A DNA stretch of 64,000 bases from Candidatus Dadabacteria bacterium (lineage in GTDB: Bacteria; Desulfobacterota_D; UBA1144; Nemesobacterales; Nemesobacteraceae). Under the pieces are notes generated by a model that had not been told where the DNA came from, made no database searches, and saw only the letters and a program-made list of their open reading frames with translations. Positions 1 to 7,664 of this stretch are shown here, one piece after another. Within the stretch, counting starts at the first letter, position 1. Every line of letters starts with the position of its first letter. The translations under genes and the position numbers were made by a program. The stretch spans positions 1-64,000 of the forward strand of contig JAPPAR010000019.1 of NCBI GenBank assembly GCA_026705445.1, in the 5' to 3' direction.

Positions 1-175
1 AATGGGGAATTGTCCTCAATCTTGAGCCGCAAACTAATTTTTAGAAGTGCCCTTAATCATATTTCCTGGCGTTTTGCAATTAGGAATGTTGGGTATGGAA
101 CAAATTTCGCGAATAAGGAAAGCCGATCGGCTCCTTGCAGCCGGGAGCTGAGATTTTAGAGGCGGACAAAGAAGT

Positions 176-1714
176 TTATTCTTTTTTCTCCGCTATTTTC
201 GAGAAGAGGTTTTCTCCCTTTTTTATTGCCGTTCCGGGTTTCGTGCCCCCCCAGTCCGCATCTTCTGTGTCGACTTCGGGAGGGAGACCGATTTTCCTTC
301 GGATCTCGTGGGCGGTCTCCGGCAGAAACGGGTAGACGAGAAGGGAAATCACTCTGATGCTCTCGGCAAGCGTCCAGAGCACCGTCCCGAGTCGTTTGCT
401 CTGTTCTTCTTGTTTCGCGAGTTTCCAGGGCGCCGTATTATCGACGTACCTGTTTACGAGCGCTATGAACTCCCATATGCGGGAAAGAGCCCTGTTAAAG
501 GCGAGTTCTTCGAGATCCGAGCGGACCTGGAGGACTGTTTCGCGATAGGAATCCTCTATTTCCTTCTCGCTTTCCGATAGCTCGGAGGGCTCAGGAACGA
601 CACCCCCAAGGTATCTCTCTATCATCCCGAGAGAGCGGCTCACAAGATTCCCGAGTCCATTTACGAGCTCCCCGTTAACGCGGCTTACAAGCGATTTCCT
701 CGAGTAGTCCCCGTCCTGTCCGAAAGGTATTTCGCGAAGCAGAAAGTAGCGGAATATCTCGGAACCGAACTCCTCCACTACCTCGTAAGGGTCAACCACG
801 TTTCCAAGCGATTTCGACATCTTCTCTCCTTCCACGGTCCACCATCCGTGTGCGAAGACTGTTTTCGGAAGAGGGAGTCCCGCAGACATCAAAAACGCGG
901 GCCAGTATACAGCGTGGAACCTGAGTATGTCTTTTCCCACGAGGTGAATGTCCGCGGGCCAGAACTTCTCAAAATCCCCGGTCTTTTCAGGGAAACCCAG
1001 TGACGTCAGGTAATTTGTGAGGGCGTCGAACCAGACGTATACCACGTGTCCTTCTGAGTCGGGGACCGGGATTCCCCATGAGAAATTCGTTCTGCTTACG
1101 CTCAGGTCCCTGAGACCTCCCTCGACGAAGCTCACGACCTCGTTTCTTCTGTAATCAGGTTTTATGAACTCGGGATGTTCCCTGTAATGCTGAAGAAGAG
1201 GCTCTTGGTAGCGAGAGAGCCTGAAGAAGTAGCTCTGCTCCTTTATTTTTTCGATGTGAGGGCGGCTTTCTTCGGGAAGCTTCATTATTTCTTCAAGCTG
1301 GGTTTCGGTTATGAAAGCTTCGTTTCTTACGTCGTACCACCCCTCGTACTCGTCAAGGTATATGTCACCGTTTTTCTGCACCAGACTCCATATCTCGGAA
1401 ACCGCCTCGTGGTGGCGCGGTTCCGTGGTTCTTATGAAATCAGTGTTCGAGATGCCCAGAACTTTCCATAGGTCCTGAAACTTCACTACCACCCTGTCGG
1501 CAAGCCCTATGGGAGTCTCTTCATTTGTCTGGGCGGTCTGTTCTATTTTTCTCCCGTGCTCGTCCGTTCCCGTAAGAAAGTAGACTTCATGTCCCGAGGC
1601 GGCCTTGTGTCTTGCGATCGTATCGGCCGCTATGGTCGTGTAGGCGTGGCCGATGTGTGGCACATCATTTACATAGTAAATAGGTGTTGTTACGTAGAAC
1701 GGCTTTTTCCCCAT
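176..1714 (-). CDS. metG: Methionyl-tRNA synthetase
   Basis: Charges tRNA-Met with methionine in the cytoplasm (class I aminoacyl-tRNA synthetase). The HIGH signature (PHIGHAY) lies at residues 19-25 and KMSKS (GEKMSKSLGN) at about 296-305. The protein is 512 aa and stops after the anticodon-binding helical domain, so it lacks the C-terminal EMAP/Trbp111-like tRNA-binding domain of longer bacterial MetRS. The connective-peptide knuckle that binds zinc in many homologues has no cysteine pairs here (EGWYDVRNEAF at 124-134), so this is a metal-free type. The ATG has an AAGGA about 12 nt upstream. It is the last gene of a leftward block and lies 88 bp beyond the BCCT gene, so it may have its own promoter. 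Family assignment is certain. Confidence 0.97.
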   Translation of the reverse strand: MGKKPFYVTTPIYYVNDVPHIGHAYTTIAADTIARHKAASGHEVYFLTGTDEHGRKIEQTAQTNEETPIGLADRVVVKFQDLWKVLGISNTDFIRTTEPRHHEAVSEIWSLVQKNGDIYLDEYEGWYDVRNEAFITETQLEEIMKLPEESRPHIEKIKEQSYFFRLSRYQEPLLQHYREHPEFIKPDYRRNEVVSFVEGGLRDLSVSRTNFSWGIPVPDSEGHVVYVWFDALTNYLTSLGFPEKTGDFEKFWPADIHLVGKDILRFHAVYWPAFLMSAGLPLPKTVFAHGWWTVEGEKMSKSLGNVVDPYEVVEEFGSEIFRYFLLREIPFGQDGDYSRKSLVSRVNGELVNGLGNLVSRSLGMIERYLGGVVPEPSELSESEKEIEDSYRETVLQVRSDLEELAFNRALSRIWEFIALVNRYVDNTAPWKLAKQEEQSKRLGTVLWTLAESIRVISLLVYPFLPETAHEIRRKIGLPPEVDTEDADWGGTKPGTAIKKGENLFSKIAEKKE

Positions 1715-1802
1715 GTGTTTTCAATTCCTTAGAAGGAGAGTCAGTATTGCGATTAATAAAACATAACCAAACAGTATTTCAATTATATTTGTACGAAACT
1801 CC

Positions 1803-3419
1803 TTAACCGACGTCTTTGCGGGATGGCTGTCTCGGATGATGTGGGTGGTGCAACTCGCGGCGAAGTCCTGTCCAGATACCGAAAAGCATCACGACGAACA
1901 AAACGGCGAGCGGAAGACTTACAACGATAACTGCGGCCTGAAATGACCCCAATCCGCCTGCGAGTATCAGCACGGCGGGGATCAATCCCCCTATAAAGCA
2001 CCAGAACTCGCGTTGGCGCACGGGCGTATTCAGCTTGCCCCCGGCTGTTATGGAATCAACGGCCAGAGACCCGGAATCAAGCGAGACGACGAGAAAAGAA
2101 AACAACATGACGATGCTCACAAGACTGAACACATGTGTCAGCGGAAACGTCTCCAGCAGTTTGAACAAAGCGAGTCCATGAAGCCCCACCGCGACCGTTT
2201 CTGTCACCCCGGTGTAACCGTCGATCAGAAACTGGTGAACAGCCGTGCCTCCGAAGGCGTTCATCCAGAGCACGCAGAAAATGGTCGGCAGTATGAGCAC
2301 GAAAAACAGAAACTCGCGCACGGTTCTGCCTCTGGAGATGCGGGCGATGAACATTCCGACAAACGGTGCGTAGCAGAACCACCAAGCCCAGTAAAAGATG
2401 GTCCATTCGTGCAGAAAATCCATGTCCTCGCGTCCTGTCCAGATGCTGAGGGACGCTATGCTCATGATATAAGTGGCGGTTGAGTCCAGGCAGTGGCGGA
2501 GGATGTCAAGCGTCGGTCCGGCTGCAATGATGAACAGCATCAGCGACACCGCGAGGATTATGTTGATTCGGCTCAGGCGACCGATTCCGGTATTTATCCC
2601 GGTCAGTAGAGCCGCCATCGCCGTCAGCGCCACCAAGGCGATCAGCACCACCTTGGAGAGATCGGTCGGGGGAATCGAGAACAGGTAATCAATTCCACCG
2701 GTTATCAGCTCGGCTCCGAGACCGATCGAGACTGCAATCCCGAACAGGGTGGAGAATACCGCCAGCGCTTCGATCAGGTGCCCGCTCCAGCCCCATACGC
2801 GGTTGCCTAAAACGGGATAGAACACCGAACGCAGGGAAAACGGCATGCCCATGTTGTAGGAGAAAAGAGCCATTGACAGGCCCACGACGGCGAATATCGC
2901 CCATCCGTGGAGCCCCCAGTGAAAAATAGCCCCCGCCATGCCCGCTGCAAAAGCGGTTTTGGTGTCGGAAGGGTCGATGCCGAGCGGAGGATTCTGAAAA
3001 TGGTGTACCGGTTCAATCACTCCGAAAAACAGGAATCCTGCGCTTACCGACGTCGAAAAGATCATGGCAAACCAGCTTGCATACGAGTAGTCCGGTTTCG
3101 CATCCCGTCCGCCCAGACGTACCTTGGCGAGCGGTGAGACGATCAGCAGCAGGCAGAAAACCAGTATGACGTTGGCTACGCTCATGAACAGCCAGTGGAA
3201 TTGCGTGACGACCCAGTGACGGGCGTTTGCGAAGAGCTCGGCCGTTTCTTCCTGAAAGATTGTCCCGGCGGCAACGAAGATGACGATCACAAGCGCGGAA
3301 ACGAGGAATGCCCGGACGTGGAGGTCAAGCCCGAATATCCTTACATTGTCCCGCCCGCGCCGGTAAGAGCGTCCTTTGTAGATGCTAGATGCCCGTAGCG
3401 GTTTTTTTTCTCGCTTCAT
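1803..3419 (-). CDS. BCCT family betaine/carnitine/choline transporter (first of two)
   Basis: A secondary transporter in the inner membrane that imports trimethylammonium or sulfonium solutes such as glycine betaine, carnitine, choline or DMSP. The 538-aa protein has about 12 hydrophobic segments after a basic N-terminus. The BCCT signature EWTIFYWAWW is near residue 340 and is followed by VGMFIARISRGRTVREF. In the third transmembrane segment, the glycine-rich motif of Na+-coupled BetP (GxGxG before LLFYG) is changed to SVSAGFLFFG, so coupling and substrate cannot be read from sequence. It lies 60 bp downstream of a second BCCT gene and is probably co-transcribed with it and the porin. Confidence 0.93.
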   Translation of the reverse strand: MKREKKPLRASSIYKGRSYRRGRDNVRIFGLDLHVRAFLVSALVIVIFVAAGTIFQEETAELFANARHWVVTQFHWLFMSVANVILVFCLLLIVSPLAKVRLGGRDAKPDYSYASWFAMIFSTSVSAGFLFFGVIEPVHHFQNPPLGIDPSDTKTAFAAGMAGAIFHWGLHGWAIFAVVGLSMALFSYNMGMPFSLRSVFYPVLGNRVWGWSGHLIEALAVFSTLFGIAVSIGLGAELITGGIDYLFSIPPTDLSKVVLIALVALTAMAALLTGINTGIGRLSRINIILAVSLMLFIIAAGPTLDILRHCLDSTATYIMSIASLSIWTGREDMDFLHEWTIFYWAWWFCYAPFVGMFIARISRGRTVREFLFFVLILPTIFCVLWMNAFGGTAVHQFLIDGYTGVTETVAVGLHGLALFKLLETFPLTHVFSLVSIVMLFSFLVVSLDSGSLAVDSITAGGKLNTPVRQREFWCFIGGLIPAVLILAGGLGSFQAAVIVVSLPLAVLFVVMLFGIWTGLRRELHHPHHPRQPSRKDVG

Positions 3420-3479
3420 TTGACGGAAACCGATGCTGAACTACCGCATTTGTGTTGAAAACCTTATTTCTTGTTCCTG

Positions 3480-5012
3480 TTAGCGGGTCTCGTCTCTGAG
3501 TCCCTTCCATATACTAACCGTCATCAGGATGAGCAGGATAGAAAACGGAAGTCCGGCTGTGATTGAAGCCGCCTGCAGTGATTTCAGCCCTCCACCGAGA
3601 AGCAGGGCGATGGCGACTGCGCCTTCCAAGGTGCACCAGAACACGCGCTGGCCCGTGGGAGGTTCAAGCTTTCCGCCAGCCGACGTGATGTCGATGACAA
3701 GCGAACCGGAATCCGATGACGTAACGAAGAAGATTATAAGAAGAACGACGCTGACAAATGAAGCCAGTTGTGCCATTGGCAGCAGTTCAAGCATTTTGAA
3801 CAGCGCAAGTTCCGGTTTCCACTCCGTGATTATCTGGGACACGCCTGTGTAGCCGTCAAAGAGCAGCTGGTGGATGGCCGTGCCGCCGAAAACACTCATC
3901 CACAGCAGAGAGCACAGTGCTGGCAGGAAAAGGACGCAGATAATAAATTCACGGACGGTCCGCCCCCTTGAGATACGGGCGATGAACATTCCGACAAACG
4001 GCGTCCATGAAATCCACCAGGCCCAGTAAAAAGTTGTCCAGCCATGCAGAAAATCCGTATCCTCTCTCCCTATCCAGCTGCTAAGAGATATGACCTTGGC
4101 GAAATAATCCGCAAATCCCACAAAGAAGCTGTTAAATATATACTGCGTCGGTCCCGCTATGAGAACGAACAGCAGCAGAAGCAGGGCAAGAGCGATATTG
4201 AACTGGCTCAGGCGTTTAATGCCCACATCCAGTCCGCTCAGCACCGAAATAGTGGCAAGGGAAGTGGTTGCGATTACAAACACCACTTGGGCCATTTCGG
4301 TTGCCGGAATTCCGAACAGATAGTTAAGGCCTGCCACGGCCTGTTTCGCGCCAAGGCCGAGTGATGTGGCGAGACCGAACAATGTGGCGAATATGGCGAG
4401 CGTATCTATAAGATGTCCGCTCCAGCCCCATACGCGTTCGCTGAGAAGGGGGTGGAATGCAGAACGGATCGTGAGAGGCAGTCCCCTGTTGTAGCAGAAA
4501 AAAGCGAGGCCAAGGCCTGCGGTCGCGTAAAATGCCCACGCGGAGAGTCCCCAGTGGAAGGTTGCTGCGGATATGCTGATGGCTTGAGCCGCCTTGGTAT
4601 CGGAAGGATCGATTCCCAAGGGGGGATTCTGGAAATAGTAGACCGGTTCCAGTACGCCGTAGAACAGCAGACCGATGGCGACCCCCGCCGTAAATATCAT
4701 GGAGAACCAAGTGACTCTAGAGTATCGGGGAACCGCGTCTGAACCGCCGAGGCGCACTTTGCCGAGCGGGGATAAAATCAGAAAGAGGCAAAACAGCGCG
4801 CATATGTTGCAGGCGCTCATGAAAAGCCAGTCAAACTGGGTGGTAATCCATATGCGAAGAGTCCCCAGCACTTCCGTCGCTTTTTCTTGGAAAATCAGAG
4901 CCCCGACTATGAAAGCGAGCGTGACGATCCCCGAGGTCACAAATACCGGGACGTTTATATCAAGACCGAATATCTGAAGGTTGTCTTGCCCTGCCTGGTG
5001 ACCGTGTTCCAC
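3480..5012 (-). CDS. BCCT family betaine/carnitine/choline transporter (second of two)
   Basis: Inner-membrane transporter of the betaine/carnitine/choline family, 510 aa with about 12 membrane segments. The signature GWTTFYWAWW near residue 330 is followed by the same VGMFIARISRGRTVREF loop as in the neighbouring paralogue. The third membrane segment reads GVAIGLLFYG, closer to canonical BCCT members than in the first copy. The two copies are clearly diverged, so they may differ in substrate or affinity. The gene begins 18 bp after the porin stop, which supports a porin-transporter-transporter operon for an osmolyte or nutrient. The exact substrate is not known from sequence. Confidence 0.93.
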   Translation of the reverse strand: MEHGHQAGQDNLQIFGLDINVPVFVTSGIVTLAFIVGALIFQEKATEVLGTLRIWITTQFDWLFMSACNICALFCLFLILSPLGKVRLGGSDAVPRYSRVTWFSMIFTAGVAIGLLFYGVLEPVYYFQNPPLGIDPSDTKAAQAISISAATFHWGLSAWAFYATAGLGLAFFCYNRGLPLTIRSAFHPLLSERVWGWSGHLIDTLAIFATLFGLATSLGLGAKQAVAGLNYLFGIPATEMAQVVFVIATTSLATISVLSGLDVGIKRLSQFNIALALLLLLFVLIAGPTQYIFNSFFVGFADYFAKVISLSSWIGREDTDFLHGWTTFYWAWWISWTPFVGMFIARISRGRTVREFIICVLFLPALCSLLWMSVFGGTAIHQLLFDGYTGVSQIITEWKPELALFKMLELLPMAQLASFVSVVLLIIFFVTSSDSGSLVIDITSAGGKLEPPTGQRVFWCTLEGAVAIALLLGGGLKSLQAASITAGLPFSILLILMTVSIWKGLRDETR

Positions 5013-5030
5013 TTTATGTCTCCTCGATCT

Positions 5031-6368
5031 TTATTCGTAAAGAGTGAAATAGTAGCCCACGTTAATGTTAAAGCGCTTGTGCCACCTGTTGTTTCCGCTG
5101 GCGCCGAAATCGTTTACCCCGTCGTAGATATTGTCGTATTCGTCTCCTTCCGCGCCGACGAAGAAATTACCGTCGCTGAGCCCGAAATCGGTGTAGATAT
5201 ATAGAGAACCCCAGTACCAGAGAGCGCCGAAAGTCCAGAGGGAGCTGTTGTTGAAATTTTCTGTTGTCTTGAGGATGGAACTCCACTCGATATAGGGCGT
5301 GACGCCGTCAAGCCACGCTATATCTGAACCCTCAAGGCCGTTGTACCTGAGGGAAACAGCCGGCAGCCATGCCTCTGACGCCACGGGCCATGCGAAGTTA
5401 AAGGCCCCCATGGGAATAAGGTCGCCGGTTCCCCAGGGAGTCTTGTCCGTAATGTCGTATCTGTAATAGGACAGCTGGGAGTGAAGAGAGAAATCCCGAA
5501 GCGGGGTCACCGCGTGAGCTGAGACCGCAAGGTGGTCGGCGCCTGAGTCATCCACATTCGTTCCTTCAAGCCTTCCGTACTGAAACGACATCCCGATATC
5601 CCCGATGCTCTCGCTCGCGTAGATAATGCGCAGGTTTACCTGATGTTCTTCCTCAAAACCGTTTTCTCCGAAATCGGTGACGTTCCCGTCCGAGTCGGCT
5701 CCGCTGCTCCACTTTACGGGGTCGTAACTGTATCGGGCACTGTCGCGGCTGCTTCCGTCCCAGTGTCCTTCGTCCTGAAGATAGTAGGCAAGGTCGACCG
5801 TAAGGTCGCCGAAGGCCTTCGTCCATCTTGCTCCCAGGTCCATGTCGTCCGCAAGCCCGACGTAGTAGTGCTGATCAAAGAACCAGCTGTTCGAAACGCC
5901 CCATGGGCCCGGTCCGAAAGGAACGCGTACAATACCTGCCTTGAAGGTGCCGTAAGCGTCCGAGGCGTATCCGAGCCATGCAGTGTGCATCATGCTATAG
6001 TCATCGTAGTACCGGTATTCGGCTCTTCCGATAACGCCGTTGTAGTCAAGGTCGACATTTAGGCGCAGCAGTTCGAAATCCGAGTCTCCGATGTTCTCGC
6101 CCCTGCGCCCTGAGTAATCGCCGTAGGCATGGTTGACGCGCATCGCTCCGCCGATTCTGATCGGACTTTTCTCAGGTTCTTCCGGCTCTTGGGGCGCTGG
6201 CGCTACCCGGGATTCCGACTCCGCGAGTTTTTTCCGGGTTATTTCCAGTTCCCGCTCCAGATATTCGATACGTTGCCTCAAGACTTCGTTTTCATCGGTG
6301 GCCTCGTCGGCAAACGCCGGAGGAGCGGAGAACAGAAAAATTATCATGACTAGGATCAGATTACGCAT
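5031..6368 (-). CDS. Outer-membrane porin with N-terminal coiled coil
   Basis: A predicted beta-barrel channel. A signal peptide (residues 1-20, cleavage after PPAFA) is followed by an acidic heptad-like coiled coil (about 25-50), a Pro/Glu linker (about 54-67) and a barrel from about residue 70 rich in alternating aromatic and charged residues. This is the layout of the phosphate-selective porin O/P and trimeric porin families, whose short coiled coil probably reaches through the periplasm. The 445-aa length fits. Substrate specificity cannot be read. It is the first gene of a likely operon with two BCCT transporters, so it plausibly lets the same solute cross the outer membrane. The ATG follows an AGGTAGGAT ribosome-binding sequence. 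Confidence 0.85.
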   Translation of the reverse strand: MRNLILVMIIFLFSAPPAFADEATDENEVLRQRIEYLERELEITRKKLAESESRVAPAPQEPEEPEKSPIRIGGAMRVNHAYGDYSGRRGENIGDSDFELLRLNVDLDYNGVIGRAEYRYYDDYSMMHTAWLGYASDAYGTFKAGIVRVPFGPGPWGVSNSWFFDQHYYVGLADDMDLGARWTKAFGDLTVDLAYYLQDEGHWDGSSRDSARYSYDPVKWSSGADSDGNVTDFGENGFEEEHQVNLRIIYASESIGDIGMSFQYGRLEGTNVDDSGADHLAVSAHAVTPLRDFSLHSQLSYYRYDITDKTPWGTGDLIPMGAFNFAWPVASEAWLPAVSLRYNGLEGSDIAWLDGVTPYIEWSSILKTTENFNNSSLWTFGALWYWGSLYIYTDFGLSDGNFFVGAEGDEYDNIYDGVNDFGASGNNRWHKRFNINVGYYFTLYE

Positions 6369-6618
6369 ATATCATCCTACCTCTCGTGCTAAGTTTTTGG
6401 CCACATTCGTTGTGTAAAATCCATATCGTATCATACAGCACTGCGAAAAATCCGCTTAAAATATAAAAACAGCGAATCAGTCGGGAATGCCTGGCCTGAG
6501 AAATACCGCCACTCCTGGTAAAAAATACTGTTATTGCGGTTATCAGGAACGGTTGCCGGGCAAATCCGTTTTCAGGACGCTAAGACCGGGTTAAGAAGCC
6601 CCGGGCGAATTGATATTG

Positions 6619-7614
6619 CTACCGGGAGAGCCTCAGGAGAAGATTCTCGAGAGAAACCTCGACGTTTGCATTATTCTCCGAGATCCGCGCCATGGTTTCT
6701 TCAAGAGTGGCGAATTTGCCCAGAAGTTCAGATACGTTCCTCTTTCCCGAATATTCGCTTAGCTGCTCAATGAGGTCGGTGTTTACTATTTCTTCCTTTT
6801 TCCCGGAGGTTTTAAGAACCACTGAATCCCGAAGCCATGTCGAGAGAACGTCAAAGACCGTCTTCAATTCCTGCGGCCCTCCGCCCTTTATGTCTTTCTG
6901 TATTCTCTCCACGGAATCAAAGAGGGTGATAGGCTTTTGGGGGTCAACGGCCATCAGGCAGTCTACGTATTCAGTCCTTTTGCGAAGGTAATCCTCATCG
7001 GTACCAAGAGCCCTTGAGATGCTGCCTCCCGATATTTTCGAGACAAGCTCCAGGTCATTCTGGCTAGATTTCTCCTTTTCCAGAAATTCTCTTACCTGCT
7101 CTGCCTCAAGGGGCTGAAAGACCACCGACTGGCATCTTGACCTTATAGTCGGCATGAGCAGGTCCGCAAGCGTCGTTATGAGGATTATGACGGAGTTCGG
7201 CGGCGGCTCTTCAAGGGTTTTCAGGAATGCGTTCTGGGCGTTAAAGTTCATTCTCTGCGCGCCGTCGATTATGAAGACCTTGTAAGGGTTCTCATAGGGT
7301 GCCAGGTGAATCAGACGCTCTATGTCCTGTCTTACATGATCCACTTTTATCGTCTTCTCGCCCGGGTATCCGAACATTAAAACGTCGGGGTTAAAGCCTT
7401 TTTCGGTTTTCGCGCACGAGGTGCATTCGCAGTCAAGGTTCTCCGCCCCGCCCTCGGCGCAGTTTATGAGTTTTGCGAAACCGATCGCGACCAGTTTTTT
7501 CCCCACACCCTCGGGTCCTGAGAAAAGGTATGCATGCGAGATCCGGTTTTTGCGGACTGAATTGCGAAGAAACTCCTTCTGGGGTTCGTGTCCTATGATT
7601 TGCGGAAATCCCAT
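6619..7614 (-). CDS. holB: DNA polymerase III delta-prime subunit
   Basis: Clamp-loader subunit of the replicative polymerase. The 331-aa protein has the Walker-A-like GPEGVGKK (33-40), a four-cysteine zinc module just after it, and the sensor RSRC in a TIRSRCQSV context near residue 155, all typical of the AAA+ delta-prime family. A C-terminal helical collar domain completes it. It is the last gene of a leftward group after the F420 genes and the FAD/Fe-S oxidoreductase, about 50 bp downstream of the latter. The delta-prime subunit is distinguished from tau/gamma by its short length and the absence of a long C-terminal extension. Confidence 0.92.
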   Translation of the reverse strand: MGFPQIIGHEPQKEFLRNSVRKNRISHAYLFSGPEGVGKKLVAIGFAKLINCAEGGAENLDCECTSCAKTEKGFNPDVLMFGYPGEKTIKVDHVRQDIERLIHLAPYENPYKVFIIDGAQRMNFNAQNAFLKTLEEPPPNSVIILITTLADLLMPTIRSRCQSVVFQPLEAEQVREFLEKEKSSQNDLELVSKISGGSISRALGTDEDYLRKRTEYVDCLMAVDPQKPITLFDSVERIQKDIKGGGPQELKTVFDVLSTWLRDSVVLKTSGKKEEIVNTDLIEQLSEYSGKRNVSELLGKFATLEETMARISENNANVEVSLENLLLRLSR

Positions 7615-7664
7615 GGTTTCTATCTTACCGGCAAGAACGGGTCTCTTCTATGACAGGGATGTGG

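Noticed and set aside
2013-2483. A 156-codon frame on the + strand
   Set aside because: It lies wholly inside the BCCT gene on the other strand and its product is low-complexity with many His, Arg and Gln. It is a shadow.
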